The notes under the pieces: model-generated
Seen by the model: the letters and a program-made list of their open reading frames with translations, nothing else
Databases searched by the model: none
What the model was told of the DNA's origin: nothing
Shown here: in pieces, positions 9,701-17,983 of the stretch
How the letters are laid out: the number at the start of each line of letters is the position of its first letter
Position numbering within the stretch: the stretch's first letter is position 1
NCBI RefSeq assembly: GCF_040095835.1
Contig: NZ_JBBMFT010000004.1
Location: 1 to 64,000 of the forward strand
Direction of reading: 5' to 3'
DNA from: Flavonifractor hominis
GTDB taxonomy: Bacteria; Bacillota; Clostridia; Oscillospirales; Oscillospiraceae
Length of the DNA: 64,000 nt
Program-made: the position numbers and the translations under genes

Positions 9701-12158
9701 CCAGCGGACCACGGGGCTGAATGCTGTTGTCAGCCAGGATCTCCTTGCCCATCAGGATATGGGGCAGAGCCACATAGTACTCCAGGAAGAACCCGGTGTC
9801 ATCCTTAAAGATGTATCCCCGATCATCCTGCTCCAGGAAATACTTCACCATGGACAGCGCCCGTGCCTTCTGCTCGCCTTCCATCGCGTCGGTCAGGGTA
9901 ATAATGGCACGAATGACCTGCCGGCCGGCAATGTGATCCTGACCGCCGGCCCGGGAGATTTCACGGTTGCGCACCATGTCCATCATGCCGGTGTTGTAGA
10001 GGAAGGGCTCATAGGAGTCGAAGACGGCGTTAAAGAACATCTTTTCCGCTCCGTCCTCATACTGGATGGCATAATCGGTACCGGCCAGCACCGCCACCAT
10101 GGGAGCCATGGTGACGATAAACGCCTTGCCGTAGCCGCCGGTATAGGGGTAGTAGGTATGCTGGATGTAGGAGCCGTCCTCATAGAAGCCGTCGCTGGAG
10201 GTGACATACCCCAGTTCCTTCTTCACTGCGGGAGCCACGCTGGCCAGTTTCTCGGCATCCTTGCGCAGGATGGAGTTTTCAGCCACCACGCTGCACTTCC
10301 AGATGCGGTTGGCGCCGGTCATATCGTCCGCCTTGGGGGAATAGTGGTCCACCGAGGCCGTAAAGTTCTCGATCTGCTCTGCGTCCAGTTCGTCATACAT
10401 CAGCACCAGCAGATCCAGATACCGCAAGGGGGTACCGATTTCCCAATCGTACCAGTTGCCCACGCTTCCGCTGGTGGTGCTGTACTTATTGTCATCATAC
10501 ATGAAGTCCATGGCCGCCACGATAAGATCCCGGGTCTGCTGGTCCTCAAAGCGCTCGCACCCCTTGGTGCGATAGGCCAGCGCCAGGCTCTTGAGCCGGT
10601 CATAGGTCAGCGTGCGCTGGCTGGAGCCGGTCTTGTTCTGGGCTGTCATGGGGTAGTCGGTAAAGACCATGTGGGCCGTCATAAAGGCGTTGTAATAGTC
10701 CTCATAGCTGGTCCCGCTCACCGGTACCAGCTTTTCCATAATATCGTTGGCATTGGTATCCAGAGTGTCAATGTAAGCGGCGATGTCGGGGTCCGTCTCA
10801 TCGAAGTCATTATTGCCGGCAATCTGGTAATACCACTTGCCCCGCAGCATATCAAACTCATCCATGCCGACCCAGACATGGATTTCGGCCCGCAGCTGCT
10901 GGGTGTTCGTCACCGACGCTCCCAGCACCAGATCGCCGTAAAATACGTACTCTCCCGCCTCATTGGGATCGTAAGTTTCACAGTTCCACTGCTCCACGCT
11001 CAGATTGCGGGTCACATCTCCGGTCAGGGTTACCTCTACCTGAGCAGGCAGAGACAACTGGTCCGCCGTGGTGCCAAGCTCTACCTGAACGTCCTCCGGT
11101 TCCGTTACGGACAGCACGTCGCGCACCACCGCATCGGCCTGTACCGTGACCTGCACCGAGGCGGTAAGCGCCTGGTCGTTCAAATAAGCTCCGCCGGTAC
11201 GCAGCGTACCGGTCACAGTCTGCTCGCCTTCCTGACCGGAGAGGTAGCTCTCCGAGGACCAGTCCACTGCCAGTTCAGCGCTCTGCCCATCCTCCAGGGT
11301 GACCTGAACCGTCTCCGGCAGACCCAGCTCTTCAAACGCAGTACCATAAGGCACTTCCATGGGGGCCGGTTGGGTCACACCGGTGATTTTCCGGGCCGCA
11401 CCCGGCTCGATGGCCAGATCATCCACACAGATCGTGCCGTTGTAGCCGCTGGGCGCCGCCACACGGATGCTGCCAATGGCCTCACTGCCGCTGTTGCGGA
11501 ATGTAGCATCTGTGACCAGTTCCTCACCATCCAGCCACAGGGAATAGGTCTGCGCGGCAGTATCCACCCGGATCTCCAGCTCATACCAACGGCCAAGCTC
11601 CAGTTTTGCCAGGCCAATGGTGCTGCCGGAAGAGGTGCCGGGCCGGTGGCCCAGCTCGCTGGAGGTGTTCATGATGCTCACAGAAGGCGTGGTAGTTGTG
11701 CCCTTATAAAGATGCACGCCCGCAGAATTGGGCAGTCCATCCGGATTGAGAGCCGCATCATCCGGGAACTGTACCCGCAGGCTCACCAACGCCTCTCCTT
11801 CAATGCTCTGCGGCAAAGTCAGAGTAGCATGGGCATCCTTCTTGTATTCCGTGGCCGAGACCGCCAGGAAGTGATTCCCATCCTCTTCCTCCATCACTTT
11901 TACCCAGGATGTCTCCGGATCGGTACCGGTACCGCCCGCTGTCCATCCGGCCGGCACCTCGCCCACGGCATCCTGTTCAAAGTCCAGGCTGGGCTCCTCT
12001 GATGCCTGTACCGACACCTCCGGTTCATCGGAAACTACGGTCACAGCCGGTTTTTCCTCCGGATCCTCCGCTGCCAGCCCGCAGGGAGCTGCCAGAGGCA
12101 GGACCAGCAGCAGGCACAGCACTGCCGCCAGCATTCGTTTCATCTGTTTCACGTTCAT
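6735..12158 (-). CDS. SLH-anchored polysaccharide lyase family 8 (hyaluronate/chondroitin/xanthan lyase type)
   Basis: 1807 residues; ATG at 12158 after AAAGGAGG. Order: signal peptide; LamG-like domain (about 50-245); two Big_4-like Ig domains (250-430); PL8 catalytic alpha-toroid from about 430; PL8 beta domains; two Big2 domains; a Pro/Thr/Glu linker; three SLH repeats (about 1646-1807) for cell-wall polymer binding. Catalytic residues fit PL8: aromatic patch NWYDWEIGTP (568-577), N617, H667 and Y676 in QHTYYPYTGGYG, R730/R732/R736 in VRNREISR; the N-H-Y-R spacing of 50, 9 and 54 equals what I recall for Streptococcus pneumoniae hyaluronate lyase. The enzyme beta-eliminates uronic-acid glycans; the exact substrate cannot be read from sequence. 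A LamG-like domain of about 210 residues (998-1212) is inserted within the central beta domain. Likely controlled by the divergent LacI-type regulator. Confidence 0.92.
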   Translation of the reverse strand: MNVKQMKRMLAAVLCLLLVLPLAAPCGLAAEDPEEKPAVTVVSDEPEVSVQASEEPSLDFEQDAVGEVPAGWTAGGTGTDPETSWVKVMEEEDGNHFLAVSATEYKKDAHATLTLPQSIEGEALVSLRVQFPDDAALNPDGLPNSAGVHLYKGTTTTPSVSIMNTSSELGHRPGTSSGSTIGLAKLELGRWYELEIRVDTAAQTYSLWLDGEELVTDATFRNSGSEAIGSIRVAAPSGYNGTICVDDLAIEPGAARKITGVTQPAPMEVPYGTAFEELGLPETVQVTLEDGQSAELAVDWSSESYLSGQEGEQTVTGTLRTGGAYLNDQALTASVQVTVQADAVVRDVLSVTEPEDVQVELGTTADQLSLPAQVEVTLTGDVTRNLSVEQWNCETYDPNEAGEYVFYGDLVLGASVTNTQQLRAEIHVWVGMDEFDMLRGKWYYQIAGNNDFDETDPDIAAYIDTLDTNANDIMEKLVPVSGTSYEDYYNAFMTAHMVFTDYPMTAQNKTGSSQRTLTYDRLKSLALAYRTKGCERFEDQQTRDLIVAAMDFMYDDNKYSTTSGSVGNWYDWEIGTPLRYLDLLVLMYDELDAEQIENFTASVDHYSPKADDMTGANRIWKCSVVAENSILRKDAEKLASVAPAVKKELGYVTSSDGFYEDGSYIQHTYYPYTGGYGKAFIVTMAPMVAVLAGTDYAIQYEDGAEKMFFNAVFDSYEPFLYNTGMMDMVRNREISRAGGQDHIAGRQVIRAIITLTDAMEGEQKARALSMVKYFLEQDDRGYIFKDDTGFFLEYYVALPHILMGKEILADNSIQPRGPLVGYYKFPSMDRVVQHTENYAFGLAMCGWNARTYEVVNEEGKNMWHTADGMLYLYNTDEEKYADNFWGTVDHQRLPGTTVDRYNKSSNFRSGATNGSDIVGGTDLFDLYGATAFEISNGAHSKKSYFFFDDEAVLLGSDISSTSGNPVETIVENYKANLDLSNTVTVDGKVQQLGEAPEQPDPVEYKTLMIASNTAGKNTSATRSFAEQSSGTLTLEYDAYFPDNANFLSVSLVSGDQLVTQLIVRDNTLAYRVSTSGSGQDGVSNQAALTAGQWHHVKLVVDLDAQQAHYYLDGKQITNATNHITGEPVDLTNAALLMADAKIDGILLGTPNGGTGTGYYDNLVLTAGEQVLLSEDFDSGVSGEAPDGWTRGGNDTAGKLEYAVLTVQPETPAREDEFTGVHEDVNYIHMQGNVEGADVGYVFPGGADVTGLRETRTQKWTLMNTYEKFYYDEDVTNSFITIYLEHGTNPEGASYQYVILPGKSEEETAAYSASPDVEILANTETIHAVRETTLDITAANFFAAGSCPEAQVSADRPASVMFGPDDDGNLVVSVTDVTNKAEGAITITLDFPTGEVLTGDDTIRVEQTETSTVLTVDVTGSRGQSRIITFAGLEKPPVVTGVTVSPATASVQVGTTQQFTAVVEGENEPDQTVTWSVEGAQSETTSISDTGLLTVAEDETAETLTVIATSAEDPTVSGAAQVAVTAAPVKVSGVKLNVESVYLYSNFGPRGEQLIATVEPGDATDKGVTWTSADENVVTVNDMGYITVVGEGMTTVTVTTNDGGYTAECLVQVGSYNDGSDAEDENTTPPTEPTDPGEPTEPENPTFSDVPATHWASEAVEYVVSEGLFNGTSDTTFSPEMPMTRAMFFTVLARLDGVDTTGGATWYEKAMAWAVAEGITDGTNPEATITREQLAVMLYRYAGSPATEGSLTGFADAASVSAWAQEGMEWAVAEGILTGKNGSVLDPQGTASRAEVAMMLMRFTQNQE
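7717..7850 (-). repeat. Big2-domain direct repeat, copy B
   Basis: Partner of 1-134, lying inside the PL8 lyase gene in the same frame and orientation, 7.7 kb away. High nucleotide identity suggests recent exchange or duplication between the two surface-protein genes. Confidence 0.9.
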
Positions 12159-12231
12159 TTCTCCTCCTTTTCCGGTCGCGGCCACGCCATAAACTAGGGC
12201 GTCGTCTTGGTTTTCCTTCTTCCTGTTTTCC

Positions 12232-12243
12232 GTTAACGTTTAC
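12232..12243. promoter_or_regulatory. Candidate LacI-type operator O1 at the lyase transcription start
   Basis: GTTAACGTTTAC, near-palindromic around a central CG as LacI/CcpA-family operators are. It starts 4 bases downstream of the lyase -10, so bound repressor would block initiation. Confidence 0.6.
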
Positions 12244-12246
12244 TTA

Positions 12247-12275
12247 ATTATATAGACCCATTCCTTTTCTGTCAA
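12247..12275 (-). promoter_or_regulatory. Consensus sigma-A promoter of the PL8 lyase gene
   Basis: On the minus strand TTGACA (12275-12270), a 17-base spacer, then TATAAT (12252-12247): perfect consensus in both boxes. The transcript would start near 12240, inside operator O1. A promoter this strong next to an operator implies tight repression. Confidence 0.85.
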
Positions 12276-12351
12276 CCCAATTTATGATAATGCCGGTTTA
12301 TTATCTTTTATTATTTTGACATATTTTTGTCTTTGTATCATTGTTGTAGCC

Positions 12352-12363
12352 GTAAACGTTTTC
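12352..12363. promoter_or_regulatory. Candidate LacI-type operator O2
   Basis: GTAAACGTTTTC shares the AACGTTT core with O1; centres are 120 bp apart. It lies upstream of both the lyase promoter and the regulator promoter and could allow looping or autoregulation. Confidence 0.5.
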
Positions 12364-12382
12364 GCATTTTTCGTAAAATCCA

Positions 12383-12411
12383 TTGACATTTTTCTTTTCT
12401 TATTTTATCAT
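12383..12411 (+). promoter_or_regulatory. Promoter of the LacI-type regulator
   Basis: TTGACA (12383-12388), 17-base spacer, TATCAT (12406-12411). The transcript would start about 25 bases before the ribosome site AAGGAGG. Confidence 0.65.
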
Positions 12412-12442
12412 AGAAACAACCGCAAGAAAAAGGAGGATTTCC

Positions 12443-13528
12443 ATGTCCAAACAGCGGCCTACGCTTAAGGATATTGCCCAGTCACTGGGCGTCAGCGCCA
12501 CCACGGTGCACCGGGCGCTCCAGGGAAAGGAAGGGGTCAGCGCCCTGATGAGTGAGGAGATCCGGCGGCGTGCCATGGAAATGGGTTACCGAACCAATTA
12601 CATGGCCTCCTCCCTCAAACGTAAAGCACAAAAGCTGGCCATCGCCTTCCCGGAACCTACCCTGGACAACCGCTATTACTATATGAGTCTGTGGCGAGGA
12701 GTACGAAAATTTTTTCGTGAGGTTTCCGAGTTTCATGTGGAACCCATGGAATTTTATTACCCACTGGCGCCAGGGAGCAATGGCGCCATTCTACGGGAAA
12801 TCTATGAGCACTATGCCGGTGAGATCGCCGGGCTCATTACCATTGCCACCGACCATCCTCAGTCCTCGTATTTTCTAGAGAAACTAGCAGCAAAAGGGAT
12901 CCCTATTACGCTGGTAGGCGCCGATCTCTACTCCGAACAGCGCCTGTGCTGCGTCAAGGCCTACGATGAAATGGCAGGCAGTCTGGCTGCTGAACTGCTC
13001 ACCGCGTTCCAGCCCAAAGACCTCTCCGCCCGGGTACTGGTAACCGGCAACCCCGTTGGCTCCTTTGCCATGCTGGATCAGTATTACAACATGACGGGGT
13101 TTGAGAGTTACCTGCGCGCCCATGCGCCGGGTGTGACCCTTCAGACGACCTACCATTCCGATGTGCATGTCTCCGAGCAGCAGCTGCGCACCCTGCTGAC
13201 CCAGGACCCGGAAGTTCTCGCCATTTATTCCACCAGCGCCCGGCACACTGTGATGATGAGCCTTCTGGTGGAGGAGTTGGGTCTTCAGGGCAAGGTTCGC
13301 CTCATTGGCAGCGATCTCTTCCCGGAAAGTCTGGAGGCACTGGAGAGCGGTACTCTGACCGCGATTGTGGATAAAAAAGTCCCTCTCCAGAGCTATCGGG
13401 CGGCCCAATATCTGTTTGACCATGTCATCAAAGGGGCCTATCCACCCAGCGGGACCATTTTCATTCCCCCTTCTGTGCTGCTGCACAGCAACGGCTCGGC
13501 CGATGCCTCTCAGGCATTTCTCCGCTGA
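12443..13528 (+). CDS. LacI-family transcriptional regulator
   Basis: 361 residues. ATG at 12443 follows AAGGAGG (12430-12436); the longer upstream frame is not used. Helix-turn-helix at the N-terminus (TLKDIAQSLGVSATTVHRAL) with hinge helix near residue 50-57 (YMASSLKRK), then a periplasmic-binding-protein-like sensor domain (LVTGNPVGSFAM, LAIYSTSARHTVMM, VRLIGSDLF). It is divergent to the PL8 lyase across 284 bp with two AACGTTT-core sites, so a role as sugar-responsive repressor of the lyase, perhaps also of the GH67-like gene, is likely. The effector is probably an oligosaccharide released by the lyase; this is inference. Confidence 0.9.
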   Translation: MSKQRPTLKDIAQSLGVSATTVHRALQGKEGVSALMSEEIRRRAMEMGYRTNYMASSLKRKAQKLAIAFPEPTLDNRYYYMSLWRGVRKFFREVSEFHVEPMEFYYPLAPGSNGAILREIYEHYAGEIAGLITIATDHPQSSYFLEKLAAKGIPITLVGADLYSEQRLCCVKAYDEMAGSLAAELLTAFQPKDLSARVLVTGNPVGSFAMLDQYYNMTGFESYLRAHAPGVTLQTTYHSDVHVSEQQLRTLLTQDPEVLAIYSTSARHTVMMSLLVEELGLQGKVRLIGSDLFPESLEALESGTLTAIVDKKVPLQSYRAAQYLFDHVIKGAYPPSGTIFIPPSVLLHSNGSADASQAFLR

Positions 13529-13652
13529 GTCCCACACCGGGCAAAAACGGCCGCATGCCCGCCCGTTTTCCCCCTGTGATCTCCAGCACTTCTCTGGGAG
13601 AAGGCGTCCCATTCACTGTCTTTTCCTTCCGAAAACAGATTGTCAAAAAATT

Positions 13653-13687
13653 AAGGTACTGCCCGGAGAACATCCGGGCAGTACCTT
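13653..13687. terminator. Bidirectional terminator between the regulator and the V-ATPase operon
   Basis: Perfect 15-bp stem (13653-13667 with 13673-13687, loop GAACA) with TTTTT on the plus side and an A/T-rich flank on the other. The convergent ends of the LacI gene (13528) and ntpD (13733) share it; 13529-13652 holds nothing else. Confidence 0.9.
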
Positions 13688-13732
13688 TTTCTTTTCCCCA
13701 TCCTTGCGGAAGCAGCGTACCTGCCGCCGCGT

Positions 13733-14446
13733 TTACAGCTCTCCCGGGTCGTCCGGGTGACCGCCGAAGGCTTCCACCGCACGGGCGTCGGCCTCCCGCT
13801 TCTCCTCGATAGCCTCCTTAAGGAGCATATCCTTCACCTTCATCAGACGGATGGTGTTGGAACGCTCGTTTTCGTCCAGCTTCATGGAGATATACTTGAT
13901 CGCCTCCTCCATCTGAGGGATCTTGACATACTCCAGGGCATTGACCCGGCGGCGGGTTTTTTCGATCTCCTCAGCCAGCAGCTGGGAGGTTTTTTCGATC
14001 TCGGCCAGCTTCAGCATATCCTGAAAGACTCCGGACAGGGCCTCCACCGCACCATCCAGCTCGCCGGAGGTCGCAGCAAAGCCATAGGGGTAGATCTCTC
14101 CAGGCTCCTCGCTGCGGGTCTTGAAGTGGTACTGGGGCACATTGACGCTCATGATATTCTGGAAGGTCATATCCAGTTCCACGCTCTGCTTGGGATACAT
14201 GAGGGACTGCTCCAGCATCTCGGTGGACATGAGCGCAGAGGCCACGGTGAAGGAACCATGCGCGCGAGCCAGGCCCTCCTCCACCTTTTTCCGCAGTGCC
14301 CGGTTCTCCCGCACCACATCCATGAACTGTTTCATCAGCTCATCCCGTTTATCCTTGAGCAGCTTGTGGCCCCGGATGGAAGTACGCAGCCGTCCCTTCA
14401 GCCTCGTCAGCTCCTGCCGGGTGGGATTCACGTTAATCGCGGGCAT
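13733..14446 (-). CDS. ntpD: V-type ATPase subunit D
   Basis: 237 residues, last gene of the operon, starting 3 bases after ntpB. It begins INVNPTRQELTRLKGRL, typical of subunit D, the central rotor shaft that couples the A3B3 head to the membrane ring. Long N- and C-terminal helices form an antiparallel coiled coil with a middle segment of about residues 60-150. Length is slightly above the usual 200-220, with an acidic, Gly/Pro-containing tail. Confidence 0.95.
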   Translation of the reverse strand: MPAINVNPTRQELTRLKGRLRTSIRGHKLLKDKRDELMKQFMDVVRENRALRKKVEEGLARAHGSFTVASALMSTEMLEQSLMYPKQSVELDMTFQNIMSVNVPQYHFKTRSEEPGEIYPYGFAATSGELDGAVEALSGVFQDMLKLAEIEKTSQLLAEEIEKTRRRVNALEYVKIPQMEEAIKYISMKLDENERSNTIRLMKVKDMLLKEAIEEKREADARAVEAFGGHPDDPGEL

Positions 14447-14449
14447 GGA

Positions 14450-15832
14450 TCATCCCTCCTTTTTGGGGAGGTATTTCTCGATATATTCCGGCTTGATCCG
14501 CTTCAGTTCCGCCTTGGGCAGCAGGCTCAGCAGCTCCCAGCCCAGATCCAGCGTCTCCTCGATGGAGCGGTTTTCATCGTTGCCTTGGGAGACATAGCGC
14601 TTTTCAAATTCATCAGCGAACTTAGCGTACTGCAGATCGGTGGGAGACAGAGCGGCCTCACCCAGGATGCTCATCAGCTCCTTGTTCTCCTTACCGGTGG
14701 AATAGGCGGCAAACAGCTGGTTCATGGTGCCAGCATGATCCTCACGGGTCTTGCCGGGACCCACGCCCTTATCCTTCAGACGGGACAGGGAGGGCAGCAC
14801 GTCCACCGGCGGGATAACGCCTTTGCGGTAAAGTTCACGGGAAAGGATGATCTGTCCCTCCGTGATATAGCCGGTCAGGTCGGGAATGGGGTGAGTCTTG
14901 TCATCCTCGGGCATGGTGAGAATGGGGATCATGGTGATGGACCCCTTCTTGCCCAGCTGACGGCCGGCCCGTTCGTACATGGTGGCCAGGTCGGTGTACA
15001 GATAGCCCGGGTAACCACGGCGGCCGGGGACTTCCTTCTTGGCCGCAGACACCTCGCGGAGGGCCTCGGCGTAGTTGGTGATGTCGGTGAGGATGACCAG
15101 CACGTGCATATCCTTCTCAAAGGCCAGGTATTCCGCGGCAGTAAGCGCCATACGCGGAGTGGCAATACGCTCTACCGCCGGGTCGTTGGCCAGGTTGGTG
15201 AAGAGCACCGTGCGGTCGATCGCGCCGGTACGGCGGAACTCCTGCACGAAGAAGTCGGATTCCTCGAACGTGATACCGATGGCAGCAAACACCACGGCAA
15301 AGTTGCCGGCGTCGTCCCCCAGCACCTTGGCCTGGCGTGCAATCTGGGCAGCCAGTGCGGCGTGAGGCAGACCGGAACCGGAGAAAATGGGCAGCTTCTG
15401 ACCGCGGACCAGGGTGTTAAGCCCGTCAATGGTGGAGATACCCGTCTGAATAAACTCGTTGGGGTAGTCCCGGGCGGCGGGGTTCATAGGCATACCGTTG
15501 ATATCCCGGTACTCTTCCGCCAGGATCTCCGGCCCGCCGTCGATGGGCCGGCCCATGCCGTTGAACACCCGGCCCAGCATATCCCCGGACACAGGGAGCT
15601 GGAGGGGATGGCCCAAAAACCGTACCTTGGACTGGGCCAGATTGATACCGGCAGAGGACTCAAAAAGCTGCACCACTGCGTTGTCTCCGTTGACCTCCAG
15701 CACCTTGCAGCGGCGAATACTGCCGTCGGGCAGCTCGATCTCCGCCAGTTCGTCGTAGGTAACGTCCTGTACCTTGCGCACCACCATCAGAGGGCCGTTG
15801 ATCTCCTGGATCGTGCGATATTCACGAATCAT
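14450..15832 (-). CDS. ntpB: V-type ATPase subunit B (non-catalytic)
   Basis: 460 residues, the usual length. The start overlaps the ntpA stop in an ATGA junction, suggesting translational coupling. It has the beta-barrel N-terminus, a degenerate nucleotide site (PIFSGSGLPHAALAAQIARQ in place of a true P-loop) and the family stretch YPGYLYTDLATMYERAGR. Subunit B alternates with A in the cytoplasmic A3B3 head. Confidence 0.97.
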   Translation of the reverse strand: MIREYRTIQEINGPLMVVRKVQDVTYDELAEIELPDGSIRRCKVLEVNGDNAVVQLFESSAGINLAQSKVRFLGHPLQLPVSGDMLGRVFNGMGRPIDGGPEILAEEYRDINGMPMNPAARDYPNEFIQTGISTIDGLNTLVRGQKLPIFSGSGLPHAALAAQIARQAKVLGDDAGNFAVVFAAIGITFEESDFFVQEFRRTGAIDRTVLFTNLANDPAVERIATPRMALTAAEYLAFEKDMHVLVILTDITNYAEALREVSAAKKEVPGRRGYPGYLYTDLATMYERAGRQLGKKGSITMIPILTMPEDDKTHPIPDLTGYITEGQIILSRELYRKGVIPPVDVLPSLSRLKDKGVGPGKTREDHAGTMNQLFAAYSTGKENKELMSILGEAALSPTDLQYAKFADEFEKRYVSQGNDENRSIEETLDLGWELLSLLPKAELKRIKPEYIEKYLPKKEG

Positions 15833-17607
15833 TCCTCAGCACCTCCCTTGGCGATGACCGCCTCAATTTCTTCCTCCATCTCCCGGGCCATATCAGCATA
15901 GACGGCGACAAACTGATCATCGGGTACGCTCTTGGCCCGGCCCATCTTCTCCCGGAAGGGGATGGTAAAGAGCTCGGACGCCACAGCCCCCTTCTCAATG
16001 GCCACTCGGCAGAGCTTATCGTAATCCAGGATCATGGAGAGCATCTTATCCTGGCGCTCATAGCTGGAGTACCAGTCCACCTCCATGAAGCCGTTCTGCT
16101 GCAGGAAATCCTCCCGCAGCATCTTAGCCGTCTCCAGAGTGAGCTGGTCAGCGGGGGAGAGGGAGTCCTTGCCCACCAGCTGAACGATCTCGTTCAGGCT
16201 GGCCTCCTCCTGAAGGATCGACATGGACTTATCCCGGTTGACCATGAACTGGGGCCCCAGATTCTCGTCATACCAAGGCTTGAGGGAGTCCAGGTACAGG
16301 GAGTGGGAGTTGAGCCAGTTGATGGCGGGGAAGTGGCGGCGGTAGGCCAGGGAAGCGTCCAGCGCCCAGAACACCTTGACAATACGCATCGTAGCCTGGC
16401 TGACAGGCTCAGACAGGTCGCCGCCGGGAGGAGATACCGCGCCCACAGCGGTGAGGGAGCCGCGCCGATCCCCTTCAGAGCAAATACACTCCACCATGCC
16501 TGCCCGCTCGTAGAACTGGGCCAGGCGGGAGGAGAGGTAGGCAGGGTAGCCTTCCTCGCCGGGCATCTCTTCCAGACGACCGGACATCTCACGCAGAGCT
16601 TCGGCCCAGCGTGAGGTGGAGTCGGCAATGACGGCCACATCGTAGCCCATATCACGGAAATACTCAGCAATGGTAATACCGGTGTAGATGGATGCCTCAC
16701 GGGCGGCCACCGGCATGTCGGAGGTGTTGGCGATGAGCACCGTGCGCTTCATCAGGGATTCGCCGGTACGGGGGTCCACCAGTTCAGGGAACTCCCGCAG
16801 CACGTCGGTCATCTCGTTGCCGCGTTCGCCGCAGCCGATGTAGACCACGATATCCACGTCGGACCACTTGGCCAGCTGGTGCTGCATGACCGTCTTGCCC
16901 GAGCCGAAGGGGCCGGGGATGGCGGCAGTGCCGCCCTTGGCCACGGGGAACATGGCGTCCACGATCCGCTGACCGGAGAGCAGGGGGGTCTTGGGGGGAT
17001 ATTTGTGCTTATAGGGTCGGCCTACACGCACAGGCCACTTCTGCACCATGGTCAGCTCATGGCGCACCCCTCGCTCATCCACCAGTACCGCCACCGTGTC
17101 CAGCACGGTGAAAGAACCGGCCTGTACCGACTCGATGGTACCCTTCAGGGTGGGAGGCACCATGATCTTGTGGAGCACCACGCTGGTCTCCTGCACGGTT
17201 CCAATCACATCGCCGCCGGAAACCTTGTCGCCCGGCTTGGCCACGGGAGTAAATTCCCATTTCTTCTCCCGGTCCAGGGCAGGCACTTCCACGCCGCGGG
17301 GCAGGTTGTTGCCCCCGGTCTTCTTCATGATCTCCTCCAGGGGACGCTGGATACCGTCGTAGATATTCTCAATGATACCAGGGCCCAGCTCCACAGACAG
17401 GGGGGCGCCCGTGGTCTCCACCACTGCGCCGGGACCCAGGCCAGAGGTCTCCTCATACACCTGGATGGAGGCAGCGTCGCCGTTCATGGTGAGGATCTCA
17501 CCGATCAGGCGCTGCTCACCCACCCGGACCACGTCGGCCATATTGGCGTCGGTCAGCCCGGTAGCTACCACCAGCGGACCGGAGACCTTAACAATTTTTC
17601 CGCTCAA
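15829..17607 (-). CDS. ntpA: V-type ATPase catalytic subunit A
   Basis: 592 residues from a TTG start at 17607 (AGAAGG 10 bases upstream). P-loop GPFGSGKTV with K238, then YIGCGERGNEMTDVL carrying the catalytic glutamate region, the A-specific non-homologous insert, and SRWAEALREMSGRLEEMPGE. It hydrolyses or makes ATP in the A3B3 head. It is preceded by a 61-base gap with a GC-rich hairpin and overlaps ntpB. Confidence 0.97.
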   Translation of the reverse strand: MSGKIVKVSGPLVVATGLTDANMADVVRVGEQRLIGEILTMNGDAASIQVYEETSGLGPGAVVETTGAPLSVELGPGIIENIYDGIQRPLEEIMKKTGGNNLPRGVEVPALDREKKWEFTPVAKPGDKVSGGDVIGTVQETSVVLHKIMVPPTLKGTIESVQAGSFTVLDTVAVLVDERGVRHELTMVQKWPVRVGRPYKHKYPPKTPLLSGQRIVDAMFPVAKGGTAAIPGPFGSGKTVMQHQLAKWSDVDIVVYIGCGERGNEMTDVLREFPELVDPRTGESLMKRTVLIANTSDMPVAAREASIYTGITIAEYFRDMGYDVAVIADSTSRWAEALREMSGRLEEMPGEEGYPAYLSSRLAQFYERAGMVECICSEGDRRGSLTAVGAVSPPGGDLSEPVSQATMRIVKVFWALDASLAYRRHFPAINWLNSHSLYLDSLKPWYDENLGPQFMVNRDKSMSILQEEASLNEIVQLVGKDSLSPADQLTLETAKMLREDFLQQNGFMEVDWYSSYERQDKMLSMILDYDKLCRVAIEKGAVASELFTIPFREKMGRAKSVPDDQFVAVYADMAREMEEEIEAVIAKGGAEE

Positions 17608-17636
17608 TGTTTCAACCTTCTTTCTCGTCGGGGCAT

Positions 17637-17659
17637 GGGGCGCCGAAACACGCCGCCCC
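17637..17659 (-). other. Intercistronic hairpin between ntpG and ntpA
   Basis: GGGGCGCCG (17637-17645) pairs with CGCCGCCCC (17651-17659) with one mismatch. There is no T tract, so it is more likely an mRNA processing or stability element, consistent with A being needed in three copies per complex while C and F are needed once. Confidence 0.45.
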
Positions 17660-17668
17660 TTACGGCTC

Positions 17669-17983
17669 TTACAGAATATCCGCGCCCACGGCCCGCTCCA
17701 CGGCCCGCTTGACGTTGGCCATGCCGATGCCCAGAGAGCCGTCCTTACCCGGGATCAGAATGATCGCAGGGGTCAGCTCATCCTTGTAGCGCTCCAGCTC
17801 CGCCTCCATGTGGGCGGCATACTGCTCGGTGAGATAGATCACCGCGTAATTCTCTTTGGCCAGTGCGTGGAGGGTACGTCTGGCCTCCTCCACGTCCTCT
17901 GCCGGGAACACATCCAGCCCCAGGGCCTTGAACCCCAGTACACTGTCCTTGTCGCCCAGCACGGCAATACGATAATTAGACAT
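17669..17983 (-). CDS. ntpG: V-type ATPase subunit F
   Basis: 104 residues with ATG at 17983, overlapping the end of ntpC by 8 bases. MSNYRIAVLGDKDSVLGFKALG is the typical opening of this small Rossmann-like subunit (called NtpG in Enterococcus), which binds subunit D on the rotor. The longer in-frame start at 18019 lies inside ntpC and is unlikely. Confidence 0.93.
   Translation of the reverse strand: MSNYRIAVLGDKDSVLGFKALGLDVFPAEDVEEARRTLHALAKENYAVIYLTEQYAAHMEAELERYKDELTPAIILIPGKDGSLGIGMANVKRAVERAVGADIL

Noticed and set aside
6633..12002. Very long plus-strand open frame opposite the PL8 lyase
   Set aside because: It is His/Gly/Val-rich, has no domain sense and mirrors the codon pattern of the real gene; a GC-rich antisense artefact. 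The same holds for the long frames opposite the GH67-like gene, the topoisomerase genes and metG.
13529..13652. Extension of the LacI gene or a small gene after it
   Set aside because: Clear stop at 13528, and the short frames here lack ribosome sites; the region ends in the shared terminator.
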